In this document: in pieces, positions 10,264-19,850 of the stretch | Layout: every line of letters begins with the position of its first letter | Position numbering within the stretch: the first letter of the stretch is position 1 | NCBI GenBank assembly: GCA_010909725.1 | Contig: JAACMV010000017.1 | Location: forward strand, 744,001 to 808,000 | Length of the DNA stretch: 64,000 nt | Direction of reading: 5' to 3' | DNA from: Picochlorum sp. 'celeri' | Lineage: Eukaryota; Chlorophyta; Trebouxiophyceae | The notes under the pieces: model-generated | Seen by the model: only the letters and a program-made list of their open reading frames with translations | Told to the model about the DNA's origin: nothing | Databases searched by the model: none | Position numbers and translations under genes: made by a program

Positions 10264-13131
10264 TTATCGAATAGGATGGGGTGATGACTGATCTTCTGGG
10301 TCCATGTCCAGACCACCAGACCCCGAGAGGGATTCATAGTACATTCTCGCATCATCTCTGTCTCCTTGGTCTCCAACAAAGGGTAATCTTCTCAGTTTGG
10401 CACGAATCCAGTCGTACGCTTCTACTATAGCTCCTAGAATGAGTTCAAATCCTGCACCGAGTATGGCAATGGCTGGGCCAAGCTTTTCCAACAGAGCCTG
10501 CTGTTGATCAACTGTGAGACATTGGCTCCATGTGATGCCGGCAGCTATTGAAATTCCACCGACAATGATGATGAAGATGAAGAAGGATCGAATAAAGCTT
10601 GTATGGTTCGACGACGAGCCGGAACTGTCATCGCCGGGTGTCGTGGATCCTTTGGGGCCACCTTTGCCATTTGTGTCTGGGATGATGGCATTAATTCCTG
10701 TGCAAATATTGTTGTGGACAAGGCGCATGTGCGAGGTGCTGGATTTGTACGATCCCGTCAGTAATCTCTGCAACAGTAATATATGTGAGATAATAATAAT
10801 AGTAGTACACGCGCTACTGCCTCGAGAATGTTTGAAAAAATACACGTGAAAAGACAGCAATGGAAAGAGACGTACCGGGCAAGAATCTTTGATTGTGACA
10901 CCCTTCATCGGCGCACATGTATCATTGGATACCCTTTCGTATCCAAACTCGCACTCTACATCTCCTAGAGTGCATTGGCAGCTCTCGTCATGCTGTATGG
11001 TTGGCTTCCATGATGGTGGATTTGCACAAAAAGTGTCTTGTGTTCTCCTTCTCATGTGCCTCTTGGCTCCCAGGACACAATCATCGCCAATCTGCCATGT
11101 TTCATAGTCTTTCGAGTCTTTATCAGTGCTACATTCTTTCCAATCATCTCCCACCAACTCTGGTAGATTGACAACAAACATCAGTCCTGGTGCATATGAT
11201 CCCCCATCAAATGTGCAGTCGGGGTGCGCTGAGGACTTGACACAAGCAGTTCCAATCACATAGAAGATATTGGAGGAGCCTCCTGGAGCAACTCGGATAT
11301 TTTCAACTAATACTGATTGAGGTAGCGTGATGGTATGGAAACAGTGCCCGTGGTCTAATGAAAATGCAACCTCATTGGTTGGACCCTCAGATCGATGCGA
11401 TGCCATCACAATGGTTCCCCCTGAACTGCTCATCTCATAAATGGCCGTATAATCAGCGATGTCTGTCCATGTTTTTCCACCATCCCGAGACATGTAGGTG
11501 CAATCTGCGTCTGGGTGGAAATCGAGATAGGCACCAACGTTGCCTGTCGCCAACAGAATTCCAGGCGCTTCTGGCAGTGAATACACATTCGGATGTGGTC
11601 CTTCCGGAGCAAACCAGGATGTTGCACCATGGAGATGCAATGAACAAGAATCTAATGATGATCCCGGGGTGCATGTATTGCACTGGCTAAATCGAAACGA
11701 TTGCGGAGGCTTGATGTAGTCCCATTGGGCACCTCCATTAACGGTCAGTTTTGTTTTCAAAACGTATCCAGACCGCGATCCAGCCGTCAATTGCGCTTGA
11801 TTTGCGATAAAGGACCCCGGTATACCTTCCACTCGAGCAAAATCTGTAACATAGGATCGACGATATACCATACCAAGGGAAAGTGTGTGCAGAGATGCAT
11901 TGTAAGCTGGTGCATATGCATCTGATGTTGGGGAGTCCAACTTGGGACCCATGGATCCTGGCTCTGCATGGTCTGCCAAGACAAATACACCCTCTTCTTC
12001 ATGTGTATGAATCAAATTATATCCATCATCTTCGATATTCGCCGGAAGGCACGCTTCTACAAAATCACCCCCATGCACTGAGACATACATGGTCACTGAT
12101 CTATTCTCAATGGCAGAGGTACCAGCTTTTCTCGGATTTCCCTGAGGATCCACTGGGCATTGAGACGGAATGGCAAGAAAGATTCTATCCGAGATGATTT
12201 CGAACAGATTACCGCACTGCACCATGACTTTTGGAGATGACTGAAACAAATCATCAGAGAAGAAAAACTGCAGTGCATCATCCCATCCAGGACTCATTCC
12301 TTTCCTCGCAGACGTCCCGGGATATGCTGTCACAAATATATCCTCATCTCGCGTCACCCTGCCATTGAACCGAGATAATTTGGCTCCCCAATCAAAATCA
12401 CGCACACCACGCAGATGGCCACCAGAGTGTTCTGTCAGGTTCTTCCATGACTGCCCGAGATCCTTCGAAACGAGCAAATCAAACAAGCACGCAGATGATT
12501 CCAGATCTTCATCGCACTCGGCACGTGTCGTCCTGAGAAGAAGCCATGATTCTTTGTTTGGGTGAAACTTGACAACCTCCCTATTCCCTTTTGTCAGCAA
12601 TCCTGGAGACTTGACAGCCTTCAATGTCACACCCCCATCTTCCGACGTCCAATGCCATCTTCCATTGCCTTGAAGAAACACAGTATTAGCATTCACAGGA
12701 CTTTGATGCACTGCAAACACCCCCAAATCCTCATCCTCATAATCACCCTCAATGGAATGCTTCAATTCTTCAGTCACATCTTCCCACGTCCCAGCCTGGC
12801 CCTTCGTCGCATCTCCTCGCCATACAGGACCACCGGGATATCCATTTGATGCGTACGTCACAGCAAAGGCGGTGCGTGATCCATTATCCGAGTCCCCAAC
12901 CCAGAACAGATCTTGCACACGACCGTCAAAGGACACTGCATCATCCACAGACCCTTGTTTTGGGTATGACGCTGCTCCACAAGAGGACTGTAATGTTTTT
13001 GAATATTCTTCACCAGTGTATGAACCCTGAATGCTCCGTGTCGAAGTTGCTAATACAAAAGAAGCACTCGGTCCAAACCCTGCAGCGATGCCCCACACAA
13101 GGACAACAGAACAGATGAAACCGAACTTCAT
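10264..13131 (-). CDS. VPS10/sortilin-family sorting receptor
   Basis: A type I membrane receptor that sorts cargo from the trans-Golgi to the vacuole or lysosome. A signal peptide (MKFGFICSVVLVWGIAAGF) precedes a VPS10 beta-propeller with BNR/Asp-box repeats such as SEDGGVT and SRDGGKTW. A Cys-rich 10CC-like module follows (CQCTLGDVECEFGYE...), then a TM helix (FFIFIIIVGGISIAAGI), a second hydrophobic stretch and a short acidic tail with YESL. The open frame hides a 108-nt GT-AG intron at 10768-10875 (gtacgt...ttgcag) that has no stop and is a multiple of three. Spliced, DSCP joins RLLTGSYK and the protein is 919 aa. Retention would insert 36 residues, partly hydrophobic, into the Cys-rich module. 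Confidence 0.9.
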   Translation of the reverse strand: MKFGFICSVVLVWGIAAGFGPSASFVLATSTRSIQGSYTGEEYSKTLQSSCGAASYPKQGSVDDAVSFDGRVQDLFWVGDSDNGSRTAFAVTYASNGYPGGPVWRGDATKGQAGTWEDVTEELKHSIEGDYEDEDLGVFAVHQSPVNANTVFLQGNGRWHWTSEDGGVTLKAVKSPGLLTKGNREVVKFHPNKESWLLLRTTRAECDEDLESSACLFDLLVSKDLGQSWKNLTEHSGGHLRGVRDFDWGAKLSRFNGRVTRDEDIFVTAYPGTSARKGMSPGWDDALQFFFSDDLFQSSPKVMVQCGNLFEIISDRIFLAIPSQCPVDPQGNPRKAGTSAIENRSVTMYVSVHGGDFVEACLPANIEDDGYNLIHTHEEEGVFVLADHAEPGSMGPKLDSPTSDAYAPAYNASLHTLSLGMVYRRSYVTDFARVEGIPGSFIANQAQLTAGSRSGYVLKTKLTVNGGAQWDYIKPPQSFRFSQCNTCTPGSSLDSCSLHLHGATSWFAPEGPHPNVYSLPEAPGILLATGNVGAYLDFHPDADCTYMSRDGGKTWTDIADYTAIYEMSSSGGTIVMASHRSEGPTNEVAFSLDHGHCFHTITLPQSVLVENIRVAPGGSSNIFYVIGTACVKSSAHPDCTFDGGSYAPGLMFVVNLPELVGDDWKECSTDKDSKDYETWQIGDDCVLGAKRHMRRRTQDTFCANPPSWKPTIQHDESCQCTLGDVECEFGYERVSNDTCAPMKGVTIKDSCPVRLFPLLSFHVYFFKHSRGSSACTTIIIISHILLLQRLLTGSYKSSTSHMRLVHNNICTGINAIIPDTNGKGGPKGSTTPGDDSSGSSSNHTSFIRSFFIFIIIVGGISIAAGITWSQCLTVDQQQALLEKLGPAIAILGAGFELILGAIVEAYDWIRAKLRRLPFVGDQGDRDDARMYYESLSGSGGLDMDPEDQSSPHPIR

Positions 13132-13338
13132 ACTCGTTTATAAGTAACGAATAATGTTCAGCAATGCCGAGATCAGAGACTTTGGATGATACCTCCAAGA
13201 AGGTGTGTATATTTATTATATGCATTTACGGAACTTTATGAACGTAGCCCGATCGTATCTTGCTGTGCTATCCACTGCGGCAATTTTCCAACCAAAATAA
13301 ATTAATATACTCATTACATTACACACAGGGGTATAGAT

Positions 13339-14082
13339 ATGGGTAGCATATCGTTCCTGCGGAAGCACGCCTCTGCAATTCTCAGCCCATGGATTCGGGA
13401 TATTCAGCACGATGGATCAAAAATATGCACAAACTTTATGCAATCGATGCAAATTACTACTAATACTGCATCCGTACAGGGAGAAGGGAATGTGATGGCG
13501 TTACAAGGCGCTGTGAGGAAGGAGTCAGGGTCTAGAGCAGCAGCCAAGTTGAGAGAGTCTGGGAGGGTACCAGGAACTCTATTTTCATTGGGAGGAGACA
13601 CGATGCCTGAGGATAAGATACTTTTATCATTTGATAAGAAAGAAATAGCGTCATTATACAATAAGATTGGGTCGTATGGATGGGGATGCCAGGTATTTGA
13701 TGTCCATGCTCTCCATGGGGATGAACCAAAAGTCTACAGGGCCTTGGGGAGGCAGATTCATATAACTGCTGCCACAGGTCAACCAGAGAATGTCACAATG
13801 ATTTCTCTTTCTGAAGACAGGCTTGTAAAGGTGGATGTCCCTCTGAAAACATTTGGAAAAGAGGTGTCTCCAGGGATTCGAGCAGGGGGAAGGGTGAATT
13901 GGATTCGAAGGACAGTCCCGTGTCTAGTTCGAGGATATGATATTCCACAGTTTTTTGAAGTAGATATTAGTGAATTAGACGTGAATGATAAAGTATTGTG
14001 GACCTCGCTGGAAGTGCCCACACATGTCACCATAGCATTAAAGGACCCGCGGCAGCCAGTGTTGAAAATGGCGCGAAAATAG
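13339..14082 (+). CDS. bacterial-type ribosomal protein bL25 (TL5/CTC-like), probably mitochondrial
   Basis: A 247-aa bL25-family protein, which binds 5S rRNA in bacterial-type ribosomes. About 50 N-terminal residues look like an organelle presequence. The L25 signature begins at LQGAVRKESGSRAAAKLRESGRVPGTLF (residues ~55-82), followed by a C-terminal beta domain (VPLKTFGKEVSPGIRAGG, DVNDKV). Mitochondrial rather than plastid destination is inferred from similarity to plant mitochondrial forms. The stop codon abuts, with no gap, the stop of the opposite-strand JMJD7 gene. A TGTAA motif lies 25 nt downstream, inside that gene. Confidence 0.8.
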   Translation: MGSISFLRKHASAILSPWIRDIQHDGSKICTNFMQSMQITTNTASVQGEGNVMALQGAVRKESGSRAAAKLRESGRVPGTLFSLGGDTMPEDKILLSFDKKEIASLYNKIGSYGWGCQVFDVHALHGDEPKVYRALGRQIHITAATGQPENVTMISLSEDRLVKVDVPLKTFGKEVSPGIRAGGRVNWIRRTVPCLVRGYDIPQFFEVDISELDVNDKVLWTSLEVPTHVTIALKDPRQPVLKMARK

Positions 14083-15162
14083 TCATACATGTCGACTCTC
14101 ATTCATGTGTAATATTTCTGATAATGTGTCTACTGCTGTCATGGAAGCAAACTTGACGTCATGAGTCATATCATACCAATAATTAACTGCGATTGTCACA
14201 TCATCAGACGTGTGATGAATCTCATGCCACCAGCACGCTGGGATGTATAATACATCCCCCTTATCTACCCGAACCTCGAGAGGCATCAAACCTGTATTTT
14301 CCAGCTCCAGGCAGCTCGAACAAAGAGACCTTGCCCCAGGTGCCTCCAGGCAGGAACAAGGCAGAATAGAACTCCACAACACTGTGTGCTTTCCTTCTTC
14401 CTCGTGTACCCTCTCACTACGAGTGTCGCCGTTATCTTCTTTTTTTATCGTCGTGTCTCCTTGCACAGGCACCAAGACGAGCTTCCCATCATCATCATCA
14501 TAGTCATATGACTGCTGTTCATACCGTTTCAACTTCATTCTAAATGAATCAATAGGAGGAAGCAATCGAACCGTTTTACTCCCACGCAGAACCACATATA
14601 TATTCTCAAAATGGTCTCGATGCCACGATGTACGCGAAGGACGCCCACCAATCCACAGATTGATAGCCTCAGGCTCTTTTCCAAACGAATTCTCTGCCCA
14701 TGCAATCCCTCCGGGCACATCACGTAATAGCTCTGGTACCTCTTCTGTCAAAGAACTATTTTGCTGCTGCAAATATGGAACAATCCCTTTGCCTATACAA
14801 CCATCCAAGAGGCTCCAAAACTCCCTGAAAGGCATTCTGCTGTACTTTGGAAGAGCAAAGGACCCATCCGACACAGGGCAGTCAGCCAACCCATCAGGAG
14901 TCAATGCGACCGTCACCTCCACATCACCAACGTACGATACCATGTACTCGTCATCCGACCACAGAGAATGCGCTGGCCATGCCAACACACCGGCATCCTG
15001 GCGGACCAAGACTGGCTTGGACAGTCCCACACAATCTCTCAAAAAAGCCACCGGTTCAACACCTCCATGCTCAACAGACACATGATTTCCAATAGAAAAT
15101 TCCCTCGTATCCCGAGATAGCTCTTCCAGCACCAACCTCAACCGGGTCTCGAGGTCAGCCAT
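14083..15162 (-). CDS. JMJD7: JmjC-domain 2-oxoglutarate oxygenase, JMJD7-like
   Basis: A cupin-type Fe(II)/2-oxoglutarate hydroxylase. Animal JMJD7 hydroxylates a lysine in DRG GTPases. Metal ligands are visible: His181 and Asp183 in SWHRDHFENIYVVLRG, and His313 in IPACWWHEI. The N-terminus (RLRLVLEELSRDTREF, and KPVLVR near residue 50) fits JMJD7 over its full length. An insertion at about residues 210-290 is acidic and then has four cysteines, Cys269, 271, 281 and 284 (CxC-x9-CxxC), which could bind a metal. I do not recall this from animal JMJD7. The gene is intronless. Confidence 0.85.
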   Translation of the reverse strand: MADLETRLRLVLEELSRDTREFSIGNHVSVEHGGVEPVAFLRDCVGLSKPVLVRQDAGVLAWPAHSLWSDDEYMVSYVGDVEVTVALTPDGLADCPVSDGSFALPKYSRMPFREFWSLLDGCIGKGIVPYLQQQNSSLTEEVPELLRDVPGGIAWAENSFGKEPEAINLWIGGRPSRTSWHRDHFENIYVVLRGSKTVRLLPPIDSFRMKLKRYEQQSYDYDDDDGKLVLVPVQGDTTIKKEDNGDTRSERVHEEEGKHTVLWSSILPCSCLEAPGARSLCSSCLELENTGLMPLEVRVDKGDVLYIPACWWHEIHHTSDDVTIAVNYWYDMTHDVKFASMTAVDTLSEILHMNESRHV

Positions 15163-15533
15163 GCCAATCCTCCCTCTTCTTTCATCAATGCATCCTCATA
15201 CTACCCTTATAGTGCTATAACATCACTGTATCAATAGTATTGAGTAATTCTATGCAATTCAATTCCTAATGGAGGTTCAAGGGCGAACATCTTCATGGCA
15301 GCCAGTCACTGGCCAGAACACAGACAGACATGTGCTGTACAGTATTAATGTATTACGTGTGATGTACTACCGGTCGTATTCATTGATATCAATTGTCAAA
15401 GTACAGGCACATAATAGTTCATGACTACTACTACTAGGAGCAGTATATCCTTGTACTTTGTCTCTTGTCAGGAGAGAAGAGATGAATAAAAACACACACG
15501 CACAGCCTGTACTACAACTGCTGCGAGAATAGA
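15163..15533. other. intergenic region between two minus-strand genes
   Basis: It should hold the JMJD7 promoter and the 3' end of the neighbouring unknown gene. No reading frame or RNA was recognised. Confidence 0.6.
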
Positions 15534-16323
15534 TCAACTGTCAGAGTCCAAACGATGGCGCACTCGCTGTAATATATTCTGTGCACCAATATCATCAATT
15601 TCATTCGACTCATTTGACACTTCCCTGAGTATCTCATCCCTGGACACACAACACGGATAACAATAACAGGATGAGTGCATTCATGCAACAGTCAGACATG
15701 ATTCCAGACACGTACCGAAACGCATCGATCGCCATCGTCACCTTATCAGCCAGCACACGCTGCACGTAACTTGGATGATTCTCAATCTCCCGAGAGAGCG
15801 TGTGACGAATCACATCCAAGGCAGGTGCATGCTCATCACCACCATCACCATCATCTCCTTCGCATCTCCACACCATCTCCTCCTGTATCCCATCCTCCAC
15901 ATGCTCAAGAATACATTTACTCACAAACCGCGCTCTGCACACCTCTTGGGATTCAAAACCATGCTCTGGCAACGCATCATACACAAGCTCAACGACCGGC
16001 CCTACCAACTCTGTTGCTGAACACTTTTTCACCGTTGCTTTCCACCACTGCATACAATATACATTGATATTATACTACTAATAAAAATAAGGATATATGA
16101 CTGATATCACCATGGCAGGTATATATATTCTTCTTTGAACGTTGAAATGATGAATCTTCTACTCGACATTGTTTGCAGTATTCAGACACCGTACCACCTC
16201 TGTTTCTGCTGATGCGCCTATAAACCATTTTACTTCTATTCGAGATTCGTCAGGAACGAATCCAAAGGTGTACCAAGGATCCAAGTACCTCTCGGGCTCG
16301 TGACGTTCCAAGCTACCATTCAT
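15534..16323 (-). CDS. unidentified 188-aa protein, three exons, possible Tudor/agenet-like N-terminus
   Basis: I assembled this from three frames joined by GT-AG introns at 16048-16194 (gtacgg...atgcag, phase 0) and 15640-15715 (gtacgt...gtccag, phase 2). The joined N-terminus reads RIEVKWFIGASAETEV then WWKATVKK, a pattern of short beta strands with W-W-K-A-T-V, as in Tudor, chromo-barrel or agenet domains. A helical, acidic C-terminal half follows (residues ~75-188). The start is the first ATG in the first open stretch; an earlier exon cannot be excluded. I do not recognise the family. Confidence 0.55.
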
Positions 16324-16471
16324 CGCCACTTGGCCATCGATTGTCACTATCAATCGCTATATATCCATCTATAAATTACAATGAATGTGTATTCGCATGT
16401 TTTTGTATGCATCACGTTGCATTGGCACCAGTCTCATTGTCAGATTCAATTTCAAAATTCAAATTCAAATC

Positions 16472-16528
16472 TTGTTGTTGTTGTTGTTGTTGTCCACACA
16501 CACACACACACATGTGTGTGTGTGTGTG
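16472..16528. repeat. (TTG)7 microsatellite next to a (CA)n(TG)n palindrome
   Basis: Seven TTG units (16472-16492) are followed by alternating CA (16495-16512) and TG (16513-16528). The inner 32 bp, (CA)8(TG)8, is a perfect palindrome that could form a hairpin or Z-DNA. It lies just beyond the TMEM115 stop codon. Confidence 0.9.
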
Positions 16529-16540
16529 ACTGAATCACAA

Positions 16541-17684
16541 TCAAGTGCCTTCATCAGTCCTTGCACCAGCCTCCATTGCATCGTCGGATGAATTCAAATT
16601 CAATCGTTCCTCGAGCGCCTTCATCCCTCGTTCCCTACACACTCACTCATACAAGGATTATATACATGCATACATGTTGTTTGGCATGCAACTATAGCAG
16701 TATACAAGAAACACGTACCTCCTCCTTGCAGCATCAACGGCACTCTCAGAACCCCAAGATGTTTCCTCCATGGGTTTGTTTGATGCCGACGGTCTTGGTC
16801 TGCCCCATGAGCCCACCTTGAACATCACATAGCATGCGGATGCAAGCACGCTCACAGCAGGCTGCATCCTTTCTGGGAAAAAGGATGCGAATCTAAATTG
16901 ATCAGACGGGTCTCCATACAACCCGCTGTCAGGCATTCGGTGAAAGTGCCTCAGGTAGAGCCATGCAGCATACCATCCAAAGACAACGAATGGCACATAC
17001 TTTAGCATCATACCGGACACCAGCGATACCAGCGATACCCCTACTATATATATTATTGGTGCATATTTCATTTTGAATCTGATGGATGTTGCCAATGTCA
17101 CATCGCTCTCGGGTATTGCCTGCTTGAGGGCAACAATCAGCCCAGAAATGGCACCCTGGAATCCACAGAGAGGGGTGTAGAGCATGCTCGCGTCATCTCC
17201 ATCGCCCATCCCGCTTACAATAAGGATATAATACGTCATGGATAGGGTGATGAATGTGATGATGCCTGAAGCAGCCACTGTCACGAGAATAATCTTTCCT
17301 GTTCCCTGGGACCCTTGAATAGGGTCCAGCGCGTGGACGATAAAGACTGCTGTCGGCAGCGTCCACAACAACTGCATCAGGACCACCATCAGCACCGAGA
17401 TCATGAGAAGGAGAACAACAGCAACAACAACAACAACGCACCGAGAGGAAAGAGTCCTCCACAAAAGCATATGTAACCACGTTGTACCCGAAGGGTATCG
17501 TTCTACCAGCGACCAATCCGAGATTATCTACAACCGCACTACTATGAAATATATTTTGAGATAGAAAGACCAATGCGTATCCAGTTAGCAAAACAAGTCC
17601 CAGAATTTTACTCTGCAGAGTCAGTTTTTGAAAACCATCCCTGACGAGTCGCCGAGCAGAACTGCCCGGCTGATGTTGATCCAT
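16541..17684 (-). CDS. TMEM115: TMEM115-like Golgi membrane protein (rhomboid-related, DUF1751)
   Basis: A multi-pass Golgi protein of the TMEM115 family, linked in animals to COG-complex binding and retrograde transport. Three exons are joined by introns at 17372-17441 (gtgcgt...atgcag) and 16635-16718 (gtacgt...gtag), giving 329 aa. After splicing, the family blocks line up: PFGYNVVTYAFVED, a run of membrane helices, LKQAIPESDV, WLYLRHFH, the FFPERMQP loop, and the C-terminal AARRRERGMKALEERL from the last exon. No single unspliced frame contains all of these. The first intron begins within an in-frame (TGT)n stretch. Confidence 0.85.
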
Positions 17685-17927
17685 GCGTAATACGTGGATT
17701 TAAACACAAATAATGCGAAATAGTCCGTACACAGCCCACGTTCTGTATGGTCTAGACGTACCATTCAGGAGGTGAGGGTCTTGTTTTATTGTTTCTTTTA
17801 CGGACTTATTCTTCCTCGATGCATCGAGATACCGAGATGTGTGTAGTAGTAAACTGGAGTATTATTATTTTATTATAAGAGTATTATTTGGAACAATGCA
17901 TGGAGTATCAAGTACCACAGATCGAAT

Positions 17928-19721
17928 ATGAGTGCATTACAACAACATGCTTCGTCTCCTGACGTTCAAATACTTCTCAGGATTGGCCCATTCACAGAAG
18001 ATAAGACACCTCTATTAAAAGAATTAGGGATTCCGTATCGTGAGGATGATTCCAACCCGGATCAGAAGAATGAGCATGCAACTGCCGATGCAGGGTCGAG
18101 GTATTATTACGATTACGATGCTTCTGGCCGTCAGGATGGAGTAGATGTTGATGCTCGTAAAGAAGACGCTGATGAAGAGAGGATGCGTGTGTTGCAAGCT
18201 GCTCGAGTCTTTTGCTTGACCAAAGATGAGGTGTACTTCTTAGAGAGTGCAAGCGAGTTGCGGCGTCCATTAAATCATAGGAATGAAGCAGCTGCATTGA
18301 GTCTTATACAGCACTGCATTCATAGTAGTATGGGTGAGGATGCGGAGCCCGAGCATGGATTGCTTGCCCTGCTGGAGTATGTGAATGGGTTGTGTGCTGA
18401 GTCTGTGTGGAACGAACTGAACACGGGGGAGCTTAATTCGTTCGGAAACCGTGACATTCTATCATGTATACATGCCTCCTCTAGTGAGAAGGAGGGAGAT
18501 AGCAGCACGGCGCCACGGCAGGCGTCAAGAGAAGCATTTCTTGCGTGGGCCTTGAAGGACAATAGGATTGAGTCGCGCGTGATTCCAGCAGAATGTGAAG
18601 GTGGTATACAAGGGTGTGTTGCTGTGGATGATATTCATATAGGAGAAGATGTGTTGAAGATTCCTGTTGATGTTTTATTGTATGATGAGACAGTGCTTAA
18701 GACTGATGTGGGTGCCATGTTGTCTGTGATTCCTGATGTATCTATTGACAACATTCTCATCATCTTTACAATGATTGATAGATTTGATGATGATAGTGCG
18801 TGGAAACCATTTTGGAACGAGCTCCCAGATGCTTTCAAGACTGGGATATCATTTCATGAGAGTGTGCTGAATCTGTTGGAGGGATCTGCTGCGTTTAATG
18901 AAATTCAAAAGGCACAAAAGCATATACGGGATCAATACGATGCGTGCGCTCCATTATTTGAGGCTCTCGTCACAGCATACCCAAAATACCTGACACGAGA
19001 TATGTTCACGTACGATAGATACGTGTGGGCAGTGGAGTTGTGGTATTCCTATGCATTCGAGATTGAATTCCCACCTCATACCATGAGCAAGACTGTCATG
19101 GTGCCCTTTGCTTGCCTTGTAAACCACTCACCATGGCCACATGTTGTGCGGTATGGTCGAGTCGATCAAAAAGAAGGAGTTCTCAAGTATCCAGCATTTC
19201 GGCCAGTCAACCAGGGAGAGCAAGCATTCATCAGCTATGGGGCCGTTCCCAATCTCAAGTTGATCACCTATTATGGATTTTCTATCGCAGACAACCCTCA
19301 CGATATTCTTTCATTGACTCTTGAGATACCATCGTACCGCGAGGAGGTTGAACAAGCGTTGCAACGGATTGGAGTGACGCTAGACCATAATCTTCGTCAT
19401 GGCCCACTCTCCTCCAAACTAAAGGCATGCCTCCGCATCATCGTCTCAACCCCTGATGAGTTGGAAGGCATCAAACGAGGAGATCTGGACCCATTGGTAG
19501 GACCAATAGGCCAAGATAATGAGAAACATGCCATGGAGATGGCATTGACAGCATTGCAAGGAATACTAGAACCACTACAGAGTGCCATGCGTCGGTTTGA
19601 TGAGGCCCTGTCAAAGGTACCTTTGCAGTGGAGAATGAGCGCTGCCTTCTGTAGAATATACTTGGAAAATCAAATTAAAATTATTGAATCAAATATTTGT
19701 CATGTTGAGGAGAATCTGTAA
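17928..19721 (+). CDS. SET-domain protein methyltransferase with Rubisco-LSMT-type substrate-binding domain
   Basis: A protein lysine or histidine methyltransferase of the SETD3/Rubisco LSMT class. A poorly conserved ~200-residue N-terminal region precedes the split SET domain (residues ~205-455). SET-N begins at RVIPAECEGGIQGCVAV. The AdoMet and knot residues follow in PFACLVNHSPWPHV (the NHS motif) and FISYGAVPNLKLITYYGF. The LSMT C-terminal helical domain (residues ~465-590) completes it. There is no obvious plastid transit peptide. Substrate is unknown. TGTAA overlaps the stop codon. Confidence 0.8.
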   Translation: MSALQQHASSPDVQILLRIGPFTEDKTPLLKELGIPYREDDSNPDQKNEHATADAGSRYYYDYDASGRQDGVDVDARKEDADEERMRVLQAARVFCLTKDEVYFLESASELRRPLNHRNEAAALSLIQHCIHSSMGEDAEPEHGLLALLEYVNGLCAESVWNELNTGELNSFGNRDILSCIHASSSEKEGDSSTAPRQASREAFLAWALKDNRIESRVIPAECEGGIQGCVAVDDIHIGEDVLKIPVDVLLYDETVLKTDVGAMLSVIPDVSIDNILIIFTMIDRFDDDSAWKPFWNELPDAFKTGISFHESVLNLLEGSAAFNEIQKAQKHIRDQYDACAPLFEALVTAYPKYLTRDMFTYDRYVWAVELWYSYAFEIEFPPHTMSKTVMVPFACLVNHSPWPHVVRYGRVDQKEGVLKYPAFRPVNQGEQAFISYGAVPNLKLITYYGFSIADNPHDILSLTLEIPSYREEVEQALQRIGVTLDHNLRHGPLSSKLKACLRIIVSTPDELEGIKRGDLDPLVGPIGQDNEKHAMEMALTALQGILEPLQSAMRRFDEALSKVPLQWRMSAAFCRIYLENQIKIIESNICHVEENL

Positions 19722-19850
19722 GGATATGAGGCGGGAATAGTGATTAGAAACCTTTCCATTGCATGGCTGGATCATTTCAACGCTGAGAACACTTGATACG
19801 CGCTACTAGGTGCCTTCACGAGGGTCAACAGGGGGTATTTTGTACTCATC

